Source: an uncultured Prevotellaceae bacterium
Lineage (GTDB): Bacteria; Bacteroidota; Bacteroidia; Bacteroidales; Muribaculaceae
DNA: 56,742 bases
Assembly: GCA_900322135.1 (NCBI GenBank)
Contig: ONYP01000009.1
Span: 1 to 56,742, forward strand
Reading direction: 5' to 3'
The notes below the pieces were generated by a model that made no database searches, was not told the origin of the DNA, and saw only the letters and a list, made by a program, of their open reading frames with translations. Below, in pieces: positions 9,161-18,596 of this stretch (within the stretch, counting starts at the first letter, position 1; each line of letters starts with the position of its first letter). The translations under genes were made by a program, and so were the position numbers.

Positions 9161-9607
9161 ATGACACATTCACTCAGCGCCATCTGGCGCAAACCACTGT
9201 TAGCCCTGCTGCTCATCCTGCCGCTGGCGGCATTCACCTCATGCAGCGACGACAAGGACGAGCCCACGGCGACCATCGACTACTATCTGGAAGTCGAGGA
9301 AGAATTCCTGGTTGACGGCACTATCGACCACACCGACCGCTATTACAATCCCGTCACGCTCATGAGGGAAGCCATCCGCAAGGCCTATCCCGAGCCCAAT
9401 GTCCAAGGCGCCGACGCGACCGTCATCGCAGCCTGCGATGAGGTGTACTTGCGCTACATCGGCATGTATAACGGCAAGGCCGAACACCTGACGGGCCTGT
9501 TCCACCTCGTGCGTGCCACCAAGAGCGGCGACATCGTCAAGCAGGGCGAACGCCTCAAGACCTACGCCATCGACATCAACCCGCCAGCTCAACCCGATGC
9601 TGACTAA
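9161..9607 (+). CDS. Small lipoprotein, family member 3
   Basis: A 148-residue lipoprotein with signal MTHSLSAIWRKPLLALLLIL and lipobox FTSC, followed by the acidic SDDKDEP. The mature domain is the same unnamed family as 7441 and 8075: DYYLEVEEE, MREAIRKAYPEP, QGADATVIAACD, GMYNG and RLKTYAID. The stop is only 15 nt before the ATG of the first Sel1-repeat gene, so this lipoprotein and the array are probably transcribed together. That makes it the best candidate for a surface partner of the Sel1 proteins, though nothing in the sequence proves contact. Confidence 0.82.
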   Translation: MTHSLSAIWRKPLLALLLILPLAAFTSCSDDKDEPTATIDYYLEVEEEFLVDGTIDHTDRYYNPVTLMREAIRKAYPEPNVQGADATVIAACDEVYLRYIGMYNGKAEHLTGLFHLVRATKSGDIVKQGERLKTYAIDINPPAQPDAD

Positions 9608-9622
9608 AAAACATAACACAAC

Positions 9623-11080
9623 ATGAAACGACATCTTCATTTTTTACTGGCTGCGCTGATGCTGGTCATCGGGAGCGGCACTGCCTCGGCACAATACACC
9701 ACCGATGATTTCAACCGTTTCCTCGAGGCCGCTGCCCACGGCGATGCCGAAGCGCAGTTCAATGTGGGCCACTGCTATCATAATGGCGAAGGCGTGACAC
9801 AGGATTTAACCGAAGCCTTCCAGTGGTACAGTAAAGCAGCAGAGCAAGGATTAGCCAAAGCGCAAAACCGCTTGGGCGTCTGCTATTATTCAAGCCTGGG
9901 AGTGGACCCGGACTGCGAAGAGGCTGCCAAGTGGTTTAAGAAGGCCGCCGACCAAGGGGATTTCAATGCTATGTACAATCTTGGCAATTGCTACTCTCAG
10001 GGGTATGGAGTTGAGCAGGATGACAACGAAGCCCTGAAGTTGTACCGCCAAGCCGCTGAACTGGGTAATCGTGACGCTCAAACCAGCCTTGGAGCCCTCT
10101 ATTATCTAGGCGAGGTTGTGGAACAAAACTACACCGAGGCCGTCAAGTGGTTCCGCAAGGCTGCCGAGCAGGGACAAGTAACAGCACAATACTCTCTGGG
10201 TCAATGCTATTATTGCGGCAATGGAGTGGACCAGGACTATACCGAGGCCGCCAAATGGTACCTTAAAGCAGCCGAACAGGGGGACCTGTACGCTCAGTAT
10301 TCTATCAGTTCATGCTATCTAATGGGCGAGGGCGTGCCTCAGAGTTACGCTAAATCCGTCAGGTGGAATCTTTTAGCTATAGAGAAGGAATATGCCCATG
10401 TACCTGATTTCTTGAGAGGTCAAACCATATCTTTCAGCGAGGAGACCATCGACGGGCTCCACCAGGAAGCGGAAGAGGGAGATGCTGAAGCACAGTTTGA
10501 TCTGGGCTTCTGCTATGTAAGAGGTTATGGCGTGGAAACTGATGAACAGGAAGCCGTCAAGTGGTACCGCAAAGCCGCCGAGCAAGGATATGCTAACGCT
10601 CAGTACAATTTGGGTTGTTTCTATCGTGACGGTGATGTCGTAAGTCAAGATTACACCGAAGCCGTCAAGTGGTTCCGAGCGGCAGCAGGGCAAGGAATAG
10701 CATGGGCACAAAACGATCTGGGTCGCTGCTATCATGACGGACAGGGCGTGCCTCAGGATTATGCTGAAGCCATCAAATGGTACCGCAAAGCTGCCGAGTA
10801 TAATGTTCCAGAAGCAAAATTCAACTTGGGTGAATGCTATAAGGACGGCCTGGGCGTGCCTCAGGACTATGCCGAAGCGGCCCGATGGTACAAGCAAGCA
10901 GCCTATCAGGAGTATGCACCGGCACAGTATGAATTGGGTGTCTGCTACGAGAAAGGTCTGGGCGTTCCACAGGACTACCGAGAGGCATATGACTGGTACT
11001 GTTCTGCTTTCGAGATGGGACAACCCGGGGCCGAAGAGGCGATGGAACGTCTGGAGGACAAAGTCATCATCAGAGAATGA
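9623..11080 (+). CDS. Sel1-repeat secreted protein A (no PEGA domain)
   Basis: A 485-residue exported protein; the signal peptide ends ASAQ at about residue 24. It has eleven Sel1 repeats starting almost at the mature N-terminus. Unlike the rest of the array it lacks the PEGA-like domain, the IPGG motif and the RLGY cap. An insertion of about 30 residues (PDFLRGQTISF...) interrupts the array between repeats 6 and 7. Its repeats are more diverse than those of B, C, E or J, with GVPQDYAEA rather than GVTQSYTEA. It may be an older lineage or the founder of the locus. It follows lipoprotein 3 by 15 nt. After it, a 7-bp hairpin (11101-11117) precedes gene B. Confidence 0.9.
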   Translation: MKRHLHFLLAALMLVIGSGTASAQYTTDDFNRFLEAAAHGDAEAQFNVGHCYHNGEGVTQDLTEAFQWYSKAAEQGLAKAQNRLGVCYYSSLGVDPDCEEAAKWFKKAADQGDFNAMYNLGNCYSQGYGVEQDDNEALKLYRQAAELGNRDAQTSLGALYYLGEVVEQNYTEAVKWFRKAAEQGQVTAQYSLGQCYYCGNGVDQDYTEAAKWYLKAAEQGDLYAQYSISSCYLMGEGVPQSYAKSVRWNLLAIEKEYAHVPDFLRGQTISFSEETIDGLHQEAEEGDAEAQFDLGFCYVRGYGVETDEQEAVKWYRKAAEQGYANAQYNLGCFYRDGDVVSQDYTEAVKWFRAAAGQGIAWAQNDLGRCYHDGQGVPQDYAEAIKWYRKAAEYNVPEAKFNLGECYKDGLGVPQDYAEAARWYKQAAYQEYAPAQYELGVCYEKGLGVPQDYREAYDWYCSAFEMGQPGAEEAMERLEDKVIIRE

Positions 11081-11148
11081 CACTCTCATCAACCCAATGA
11101 GCAAGTTAGCAACTTGCAAAACTTAAACGACCCAATTAGTACAACAAA

Positions 11149-12576
11149 ATGATGAAAAGATTGAATTGCATATTGATTGCGGTGGCGCTGATGGTCGGCG
11201 GCACTGCTGTGGGACAGATCAACATTCCCGGGGGTTCCATTCAGAAGCCGCCCGTGCCAGCCGCCAAGCAGCGGCAGAAGCCGAAAAAGCAGGCCAGGCC
11301 AAAAAAGCAGGCCAAGTACTATGATGTGACTTTTAACTGCAACGCCTATGACGCCGACCTCTACATCGACGGCGACTATGTGGGCGATGCCAACATCATC
11401 TGGACCTTGAAGGCCGGCTCGCACGCAGTGAAAGTGGTCACTGACTACTATAACGACTACTCGACCACCATCAATGTCAGCAGCAACAAAAAATCCTTTG
11501 ACCTGACGCTAAGCGAGAAAACTGACGCCGAGTCACAATACATGCTGGCAGTCAACTACTATGAGGGTCGTTCAGGCTTCCCGCAAAATTACTCCGAGGC
11601 AGTCAAGCGTTATCTCAACGCTGCCAACAAGGGACAAGCCAAGTCACAAAATTGGATTGGATATTGCTATTTCTATGGCAAGGGCGTATCACAGAATTAC
11701 ACCGAGGCCGTCAAGTGGTACCGCAAAGCGGCTGAACAAGGAAATGCTGCTGCACAAAGCCATCTAGGTTACTGCTACGATGAGGGCAAGGGCGTAACAC
11801 AAAATTACACCGAGGCCGTCAAATGGTACCGAAAAGCAGCTGAGCAGGGATATGCTACTGCACAAAACAATCTGGGTTACTGCTATGAGGCTGGCAACGG
11901 TGTAACGCAAAGTTACACCGAGGCTGTCAAGTGGTACCGAAAAGCCGCTGAGCAAGGACATGCCAGAGCACAATGCAATCTGGGTTACTGCCAGGTAACG
12001 GTGTAACGCAAAGTTACACCGAGGCCGTCAAGTGGTACCTCAAAGCCGCTGAGCAAGGACATGCCAGAGCACAATGCAATCTGGGTTACTGCTATGAGGC
12101 AGGCAACGGTGTAACGCAAAGTTACACCGAGGCCGCCAAATGGTACCGAAAAGCCGCTGAGCAAGGAAATGCCCAAGCACAATGCAATTTAGGTTACTGC
12201 TATGAGGCAGGCAACGGTGTAACGCAAAGTTACACCGAGGCTGTCAAGTGGTACCGAAAAGCCGCTGAGCAAGGACATGCCAGAGCACAATGCAATCTGG
12301 GTTACTGCTGAGCAAGGATATGCCAGAGCACAATGCAATTTAGGTTACTGCTATGCCCATGGCAATGGCGTGACGAAAGATTACACCGAGGCAGTCAAAT
12401 GGTATCGAAAAGCCGCTGAGCAAGGTAATGCCCAAGCACAAAACAATCTGGGTTACTGCTATGAAGAAGGTAATGGCGTGACAAAGAGCGTAACCGAGGC
12501 CGTGAAGTGGTACCGAAAAGCAGCCGAACAAGGTAATTCTAATGCTAAAAACAACCTGAAGCGGCTTGGGTATTGA
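11149..12576 (+). pseudogene. PEGA-Sel1 protein B, broken by two frame changes
   Basis: The frame from ATG 11149 gives a normal signal peptide, PEGA-like domain and four and a half repeats, then stops at 12006. Near 11990 the text TGCCAGGTAACGG replaces the expected TGCTATGAGGCAGGCAACGG, a 7-nt loss. The next segment is readable in another frame to a TGA at 12309-12311, where about 65 nt of a repeat are missing. After that the original frame resumes and runs to the usual RLGY-like cap at 12576. The losses total 72 nt, exactly 24 codons, so the two ends are in register. The product as written is a 285-residue truncated protein. Repeat misassembly is an alternative to true decay. Confidence 0.8.
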
Positions 12577-12609
12577 TGACTATTGTATTCGTGGAATAAA
12601 CTGAGGATT

Positions 12610-14412
12610 ATGATGAAAAGATTGAATTGCATATTGGTTGCGGTGGCGCTGATGGTCGGCGGCACTGCAGTGGGACAGATCAACATTCCCGGGGGAGGTA
12701 TCTCGAAACCGCCACTGCCCCCAGCCAAGAAGTGTAAGACCTGCGGCAAGACGGTAAACGACTGCCAGTACAAGGGGCATCACCCTGCACAAAAGAAATG
12801 CAAGACCTGCGGCAAGGTCGTGAACGATTGCCAATACAAGGGCAAACACCCCAAAGCGCCGGAAGTCTATGATGTGGCATTCACTTGCAACGCTTACGAT
12901 GCCGATCTGTATATCGACGGCGAATATGTGGGTGTGGCCAACACTACATGGACGCTCAATGATGGTTCACACAAGGTAAAAGTAGTTGCAGATTATTATG
13001 ATGACTACTCAACAACCATCAAAGTCAAGAAAAACAAAACGGCATTTGACCTGACGCTAAGCGAGAAGACTGATGCTGAATCGCAATATATGCTGGCAGT
13101 CAACTACTATGAGGGTCGTTCAGGCTTCCCGCAAAATTACTCCGAGGCAGTCAAGCGTTATCTCAATGCCGCCAACAAGGGCCATGCGGAAGCGCAAAAC
13201 TGGGCTGGTTATTGCTATCACTATGGCCATGGGGTCACAAAAGATGACACCGAAGCGGTCAATTGGTTCTACAAAGCAGCAGAACAGGGCAATGCTTCGG
13301 CGCAGCGTCGTTTAGGTTTGTGCTATGAGAATGGCTGGGGCGTAACTCAAAACTATACTGAGGCCGTTAAATGGTTACGCAAAGCAGCAGAACAAGGACA
13401 TGCTGGTGCACAATGCAATCTGGGTTGGTGCTACGAGAAAGGTCATGGCGTAACCCAAAGTTACACCGAAGCCGTCAATTGGTACCGCAAAGCAGCCGAG
13501 CAAGGACATGCTACTGCACAAAACAATCTGGGTTACTGCTATCATCATGGCAATGGCGTGACGCAAAGTTACACCGAGGCCGTCTACTGGTACCGCAAAG
13601 CTGCTGAGCAGGATGATGCTAGAGCACAATGCAATCTGGGTTACTGCTATGACAAAGGCAATGGCGTAACACAAAGTTACACCGAAGCCGTCATGTGGTA
13701 CCGCAAAGCCGCTGAGCAAGGAAATGCCCATGCACAGAACAATCTGGGTATCTGCTATGACGAAGGCAATGGAGTAACGCAGAGTTACACCGAGGCCGTC
13801 AACTGGTACCGCAAAGCCGCTGAGCAAGGAAATGCTAATGCACAGAACAATTTGGGTTTGTGCTATGAATCAGGGCATGGAGTGACGAAAGATTACACTG
13901 AGGCTGTCAATTGGTACCGAAAAGCGGCAGAGCAAGGATATGCCAATGCACAATGTAACTTAGCATTCTGCTATGAAAAAGGGCAAGGGGTGACGAAAAG
14001 TTACGACGAAGCAGCCAAGTGGTACCGCAAGAGCGCGGAACAAGGATTCGCCAGAGCCCAAAACAATTTGGGATGGTTCTATTACAACGGCTATGGAGTA
14101 ACGCAGAGTTATACCGAAGCCGTTAAGTGGCTCCGCAAAGCCGCAGAGCAAAAATATGCCGCTGCGCAATGCACCTTGGGTTATTGCTATGAAAAAGGTC
14201 TGGGCGTGACAAAAAGCGAAACCGAAGCCGTAAAGTGGTACCGAAAGTCAGCAGAACAAGGAGATGCTGCTGCGCAACAAAATATGGGCGTATGCTATGA
14301 ACTGGGCATTGGTGTGAAAAAGGACAAACAAGAGGCCGTCAAGTGGTACCGCAAAGCAGCGGAACAAGGTAATTCTAAAGCCAAAGATAACCTAAGACGG
14401 TTGGGATATTAA
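12610..14412 (+). CDS. PEGA-Sel1 secreted protein C, with two Cys/His knuckles
   Basis: A 600-residue exported protein. After the signal peptide and QINIPGG it has two copies of a C-x2-C-x6-C-x5-H motif (Cys42, 45, 52, His58 and Cys64, 67, 74, His80; KCKTCGK...CQYKG) that look like small zinc knuckles. Then come the PEGA-like domain (about 86-150), twelve Sel1 repeats and the cap RRLGY. This is the longest PEGA member. The start is the ATGATG at 12610; an in-frame TTG upstream belongs to the spacer shared with E-F and F-G. A strong terminator 69 nt downstream ends the A-B-C unit. Confidence 0.9.
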   Translation: MMKRLNCILVAVALMVGGTAVGQINIPGGGISKPPLPPAKKCKTCGKTVNDCQYKGHHPAQKKCKTCGKVVNDCQYKGKHPKAPEVYDVAFTCNAYDADLYIDGEYVGVANTTWTLNDGSHKVKVVADYYDDYSTTIKVKKNKTAFDLTLSEKTDAESQYMLAVNYYEGRSGFPQNYSEAVKRYLNAANKGHAEAQNWAGYCYHYGHGVTKDDTEAVNWFYKAAEQGNASAQRRLGLCYENGWGVTQNYTEAVKWLRKAAEQGHAGAQCNLGWCYEKGHGVTQSYTEAVNWYRKAAEQGHATAQNNLGYCYHHGNGVTQSYTEAVYWYRKAAEQDDARAQCNLGYCYDKGNGVTQSYTEAVMWYRKAAEQGNAHAQNNLGICYDEGNGVTQSYTEAVNWYRKAAEQGNANAQNNLGLCYESGHGVTKDYTEAVNWYRKAAEQGYANAQCNLAFCYEKGQGVTKSYDEAAKWYRKSAEQGFARAQNNLGWFYYNGYGVTQSYTEAVKWLRKAAEQKYAAAQCTLGYCYEKGLGVTKSETEAVKWYRKSAEQGDAAAQQNMGVCYELGIGVKKDKQEAVKWYRKAAEQGNSKAKDNLRRLGY

Positions 14413-14480
14413 ACGCAGTCGCTTGGCACCTGGAACTATGCATAGTTTGTCTGGATCAAGCGCAACAGGTGCAGTCATCG

Positions 14481-14529
14481 GAGCCTTGCCCGCTAACCAG
14501 ATGCTGGTCGGCGGGCAAGGCTCGTTTTT
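14481..14529 (+). terminator. Intrinsic terminator after gene C
   Basis: A perfect 13-bp stem, GAGCCTTGCCCGC (14481-14493) with GCGGGCAAGGCTC (14511-14523), contains a second inner stem ACCAG/CTGGT and is followed by TTTTT (14525-14529). Confidence 0.88.
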
Positions 14530-14619
14530 GCCTCAGGAGCCCAATATCACATGGTATGTCATCGTCGGAATTCATTTTATACATTAACTGGGGTATTTCA
14601 TAAGAAAAGGGGTTTTAAA

Positions 14620-14652
14620 TTTGGCATAAATGTTCATAAAGTGATAACTTTG
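14620..14652 (+). promoter_or_regulatory. Promoter for gene D
   Basis: TTTG (14620-14623), 21 nt, TAACTTTG (14645-14652). It sits 42 nt before the ATG at 14695 and inside the duplicated cassette. This rules out the longer open frame beginning at 14551. Confidence 0.7.
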
Positions 14653-14694
14653 CATCATCAAACCAAACAAATTTTAACCTCTACATATTCAATT

Positions 14695-16467
14695 ATGAAA
14701 CGTATTACCTGTTTTTTCTTTGCATTGGCGCTGATGATTGGTGGCGGTGCTGTGGCGCAGATTTACATTCCCGGCGGGCGCATCAAGCCGCCCGAGCCGA
14801 CAAGACAACCTCTTCCTCCCAAGCCGCCTGTGTCAACCAAGGCCAAGTACTATTACGTGACCTTTACCTGCAACGCCCCGTATGCTGACATGTTCATCGA
14901 CGACGAAAACATGGGTGGGATACATGGAACACGAGAATTGAAACTTAAGGCCGGTTCACATGTGGTTGAATTGTACGAGTCATGCTATAACAACTATTCT
15001 ACCACCATCAATGTGAGCGGTGACAACAAGTCATTCCATTTCAATTTAATCGAAAAAACAGATCCCAGTTCACAGTGCTACTTGGGCATCTACTATCATG
15101 GCGGCAGTGATGGATACCCTCAAGACTATGCTAAGGCGGTCGAACACTTCCGCAATGCCGCGGAACAAGGAGACATTTGTGCACAGGCCAATTTGGGTTT
15201 ATGTTATGAAATGGGCCATGGCGTGGCACAAGATTATTCTGAGGCGGCTAAATGGTATCAAATGGCTGCAGAAGAGTTTGATAACATTCCAAAGAAGTTG
15301 GGTGAATTCTACGAGAAGGGCTTAGGAGTAACACAAAGTTACACCGAAGCCGCCAAGTGGTACAAAAAAGCGGCAGACCATGGAGATGTTACCGCACAAA
15401 GCAATTTGGGCAGATGCTATTTAAAACAAAAAGATTATTCCGAGGCAATCAAATGGTATAAGAAAGCCGCTGAAAAAGGAAACGCTGAGGCACAGGCCGA
15501 TTTGGGCTACTGCCTTTATAAAGATTATAAGGCAGGTATCAAATGGTATCAAAAAGCTGCCGAGCAGGGACACGCTGGCGCACAATACAATTTAGGCTAC
15601 TGCTATGAGCATGGTGATGGAGTGAAAACCGATTACTCTGAAGCCCTCAACTGGTACCGAAAAGCGGCTGAACAGGGATTGGCATTGGCAAATTTTAAGT
15701 TAGGTTATTTCTACACCTACGGTATGGGAGTGGAGAAGAACTATACCGAAGCCGCCAATTTGTTCCGCAAAGCCACAGAACAAGAGCTTGTTGATACAAT
15801 TTACAACTTAAACAACGGAGAAGAAATATCTGATTACATAGATGCCTCAGGATGGTATCTAAAAGCCTTGGAACAGGGTGATGCCGATGCCCAATGTAAA
15901 TTGGGAGATTTCTACACAGTAGATTTTAGGTCTACACATTATGATCGTACAAAGGGCAAAGAGTGGTACCGTAAAGCTGCAGAACAGGGACACGCCAGAG
16001 CGCTATGCAATTTAAGCTTGTGCTACGAATGGGGTAGTGGTGTGGAAAAAGATAAACAGGAGGCTGCCAGATTACTCAAACAATCGGCAGAACTAGGATA
16101 TGCCAGAGCGCAGTATTATTTGGGATGTGACTATGAATATGGCTGGTTGGATTTAAAGAAAGATAATGCTGAAGCTGCCAAGTGGTTCCGAAAAGCAGCG
16201 GAACAGGGCAATTCTGATGCTCAATACCATCTCGCCCAATGCTATAAAGAAGGTAAAGGTGTGAAGAAAAATAAGCAGGAAGCAATCTATTGGTACAGGA
16301 AAGCGGCGGAACAGGGCAATTCTGATGCACAATACGAATTAGGTTATATCTACGAAAAAGGCTGGGGTGTTGAAAAGGATCTCACTGAAGCCGTCAAATG
16401 GTACCGAAAAGCCGCTGAGCATTATAATAGCCATGCCGAAGATGCTCTTAAGCGGCTTGGGTACTGA
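14695..16467 (+). CDS. PEGA-Sel1 secreted protein D
   Basis: A 590-residue exported protein, and the most diverged PEGA member. The signal is MKRITCFFFALALMIGGGAVAQ, and the PEGA-like domain has lost the usual LYIDGDYVGD (MFIDDENMGG instead). About thirteen Sel1 repeats follow, several shortened (LKQKDYSEA, YKDYKAGIK) or degenerate around residue 420. The cap is LKRLGY. The start is set by the promoter and by the signal peptide; the frame is open 48 codons upstream but that part overlaps the cassette. It begins the second transcription unit (D to J). Its gene has accumulated more change than C, E, F or J, so it has probably escaped recent conversion. Confidence 0.88.
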   Translation: MKRITCFFFALALMIGGGAVAQIYIPGGRIKPPEPTRQPLPPKPPVSTKAKYYYVTFTCNAPYADMFIDDENMGGIHGTRELKLKAGSHVVELYESCYNNYSTTINVSGDNKSFHFNLIEKTDPSSQCYLGIYYHGGSDGYPQDYAKAVEHFRNAAEQGDICAQANLGLCYEMGHGVAQDYSEAAKWYQMAAEEFDNIPKKLGEFYEKGLGVTQSYTEAAKWYKKAADHGDVTAQSNLGRCYLKQKDYSEAIKWYKKAAEKGNAEAQADLGYCLYKDYKAGIKWYQKAAEQGHAGAQYNLGYCYEHGDGVKTDYSEALNWYRKAAEQGLALANFKLGYFYTYGMGVEKNYTEAANLFRKATEQELVDTIYNLNNGEEISDYIDASGWYLKALEQGDADAQCKLGDFYTVDFRSTHYDRTKGKEWYRKAAEQGHARALCNLSLCYEWGSGVEKDKQEAARLLKQSAELGYARAQYYLGCDYEYGWLDLKKDNAEAAKWFRKAAEQGNSDAQYHLAQCYKEGKGVKKNKQEAIYWYRKAAEQGNSDAQYELGYIYEKGWGVEKDLTEAVKWYRKAAEHYNSHAEDALKRLGY

Positions 16468-16502
16468 TGATTATTGCATTTATCAACAAAATCATATAGA
16501 GT

Positions 16503-17678
16503 ATGATGAGACGATTGAAATGGATATTGATTGCAGTGGCGCTGATGGTCGGCGGCACTGCTGTGGGACAGATTAACATTCCTGGGGGTTCCATTCAGAA
16601 GCCGCCCGTGCCTGCCGCCAAGCAGCGGCCGAAGCCGAAAAAGCAGGCCAGGCCAAAAAAACAGGCCAAGTACTATGATGTGACTTTTAACTGCAACGCA
16701 TATGATGCCGACCTGTATATAGACGGCGACTATGTGGGTGATGCCAACATCATCTGGACCTTGAAGGCCGGCTCGCATGCAGTGAAAGTAGTCACCGACT
16801 ACTACAACGACTACTCGACCACTGTCAATGTCAGCAGCAGCAATAAATCCTTTGACCTGACGCTGACCGAGAAGACCGACGCTGAATCTCAGTACCGACT
16901 GGCACTAAACTACTACGAAGGCCGTTCAGGCTTCCCACAAAATTACACTGAAGCCGCCAAACGCTTCCTCAATGCCGCCAACAAGGGCCATGCCGCCTCA
17001 CAAAATTGGATAGGCTATTGCTATGACCATGGCAATGGCGTGACGCAAAGTTACACCGAGGCCGCCAAATGGTACCGAAAAGCCGCTGAGCAAGGAAATG
17101 CTGCTGCACAATACAATTTGGGTTACTGCTATGCACATGGGCAAGGCGTGACACAAAGTTACACCGAAGCCGTCTACTGGTACCGCAAAGCTGCTGAGCA
17201 AGGAGATGCTTACGCACAAAGCAATCTGGGTTACTGCTATGACGAAGGCAAGGGCGTGACACAAAGTTACACCGAGGCAGTCAACTGGTACCGAAAAGCA
17301 GCTGACCAAGGACTTGCTGCTGCACAAAACAATCTGGGTTACTGCTATGCACATGGGCAAGGCGTGACACAAAGTTATACCGAAGCCGTCTACTGGTACC
17401 GCAAAGCCGCTGAGCAAGGAGATGCTTCCGCACAAAGCAATCTGGGCTACTGCTATTACTTTGGCAATGGAGTAACGCAAAGTTATACCGAAGCCGTCAA
17501 ATGGTTACGCAAAGCAGCAGAACAAGGAAATGAGTACGCACAATTCAATCTGGGCTATTGCTATCAATCTGGGCAAGGCGTGACAAAGAGCGAAACAGAG
17601 GCCGTAAAGTGGTACCGAAAAGCAGCCGAACAAGGTAATTCCAAAGCCCAAAACAACCTGAAACGGTTGGGTTATTGA
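16503..17678 (+). CDS. PEGA-Sel1 secreted protein E
   Basis: A 391-residue exported protein beginning MMRRLKWIL. It has the Pro/Lys linker (SIQKPPVPAAKQRPK), a canonical PEGA-like domain (LYIDGDYVGDAN), seven Sel1 repeats and cap LKRLGY. Repeats 3-4 and 5-6 are near copies of each other (YAHGQGVTQSYTEAVYW occurs twice), showing an internal two-repeat duplication of 216 nt. It is very close to B and F in the N-terminal 160 residues. The spacer to F is 33 nt and matches the B-C and F-G spacers. Confidence 0.9.
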   Translation: MMRRLKWILIAVALMVGGTAVGQINIPGGSIQKPPVPAAKQRPKPKKQARPKKQAKYYDVTFNCNAYDADLYIDGDYVGDANIIWTLKAGSHAVKVVTDYYNDYSTTVNVSSSNKSFDLTLTEKTDAESQYRLALNYYEGRSGFPQNYTEAAKRFLNAANKGHAASQNWIGYCYDHGNGVTQSYTEAAKWYRKAAEQGNAAAQYNLGYCYAHGQGVTQSYTEAVYWYRKAAEQGDAYAQSNLGYCYDEGKGVTQSYTEAVNWYRKAADQGLAAAQNNLGYCYAHGQGVTQSYTEAVYWYRKAAEQGDASAQSNLGYCYYFGNGVTQSYTEAVKWLRKAAEQGNEYAQFNLGYCYQSGQGVTKSETEAVKWYRKAAEQGNSKAQNNLKRLGY

Positions 17679-17711
17679 TGACTATTGTATTCATGGCATA
17701 AACCGAGGATT

Positions 17712-18563
17712 ATGATGAAAAGATTGAAATGGATATGGGTTGCGGTGGCGCTGATGGTCGGCGGCACTGCTGTGGGGCAGATCAACATTCCCGGGGGCTC
17801 CATTCAGAAGCCGCCCGTGCCAGCCGCCAAGCAGCGGCCGAAGCCGAAAAAGCAGGCCAGGCCGAAAAAGCAGGCCAAGTACTATGATGTGACTTTTAAC
17901 TGCAACGCATATGACGCCGACCTCTACATCGACGGCGACTATGTGGGTGATGCCAATACCATCTGGACCTTGAAGGCCGGCTCGCATGCAGTGAAAGTGG
18001 TCACTGACTACTATAACGACTACTCGACCACCATCAATGTCAGCAGCAACAATAAATCCTTTGACCTGACGCTAAGCGAGAAGAGCGATGCCGAGTCACA
18101 ATACATGCTGGCAGTCAACTACTATGAGGGTCGTTCAGGCTTCCCGCAAAATTACTCCGAGGCAGTCAAGCATTTCCTCAACGCTGCCAACAAGGGCCAC
18201 GCCAAGTCGCAGAATTGGATAGGCTACTGCTATGAGAAAGGCAATGGCGTGACGCAGAGTTACGCCGAGGCAGTCAAGTGGTACCGCAAAGCCGCTGAGC
18301 AAGGATATGCTGCTGCACAATTCAATTTGGGTCACTGCTATCATTACGGCAATGGCGTAACCCAAAGTTACACCGAGGCCGTCAATTGGTACCGCCAAGC
18401 CGCTGAACAAGGATTTGCCAAAGCACAAAACAATCTGGGTGTGTGCTATGAAGAAGGTTATGGCGTGACAAAGAGCGTAACCGAGGCCGTCAAGTGGTAC
18501 CGCAAAGCAGCCGAGCAAGGTAATTCCAAAGCCAAAAACAACCTGAGACGGTTGGGTTATTGA
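17712..18563 (+). CDS. PEGA-Sel1 secreted protein F (shortest intact member)
   Basis: A 283-residue exported protein with four Sel1 repeats, the minimum among intact members, after a PEGA-like domain almost identical to those of B and E. It starts at ATGATG 17712; the in-frame TTG at 17685 lies in the duplicated spacer. The cap is LRRLGY. As repeat number runs from 4 here to about 13 in D, length variation by gain and loss of 108-nt units is evident in this family. Confidence 0.9.
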   Translation: MMKRLKWIWVAVALMVGGTAVGQINIPGGSIQKPPVPAAKQRPKPKKQARPKKQAKYYDVTFNCNAYDADLYIDGDYVGDANTIWTLKAGSHAVKVVTDYYNDYSTTINVSSNNKSFDLTLSEKSDAESQYMLAVNYYEGRSGFPQNYSEAVKHFLNAANKGHAKSQNWIGYCYEKGNGVTQSYAEAVKWYRKAAEQGYAAAQFNLGHCYHYGNGVTQSYTEAVNWYRQAAEQGFAKAQNNLGVCYEEGYGVTKSVTEAVKWYRKAAEQGNSKAKNNLRRLGY

Positions 18564-18596
18564 TGACTATTGTATTCATGGCATAAACTGAGGATT

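Larger units (their letters stand above)
14413..14660 (+). repeat. Terminator-promoter cassette, copy 1
   Basis: About 248 nt beginning right after the stop of gene C. It is nearly identical to 24360-24607 after gene J, apart from small differences at each end. It holds a strong terminator, a conserved stretch (ATGGTATGTCATCG...) and a promoter for gene D. The duplicated boundary suggests that a block containing the end of one gene and the start of the next was copied. Confidence 0.85.

Noticed and set aside
11700-14400. Possible CRISPR or satellite array, given the 108-nt periodicity
   Set aside because: The period is 36 codons and the translation is a clear Sel1 repeat protein.
14551-14694. 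Open codons before gene D, and likewise 24497-24646 before gene K
   Set aside because: They lie in the duplicated terminator-promoter cassette, upstream of or across the -7 box, and precede a complete signal peptide.
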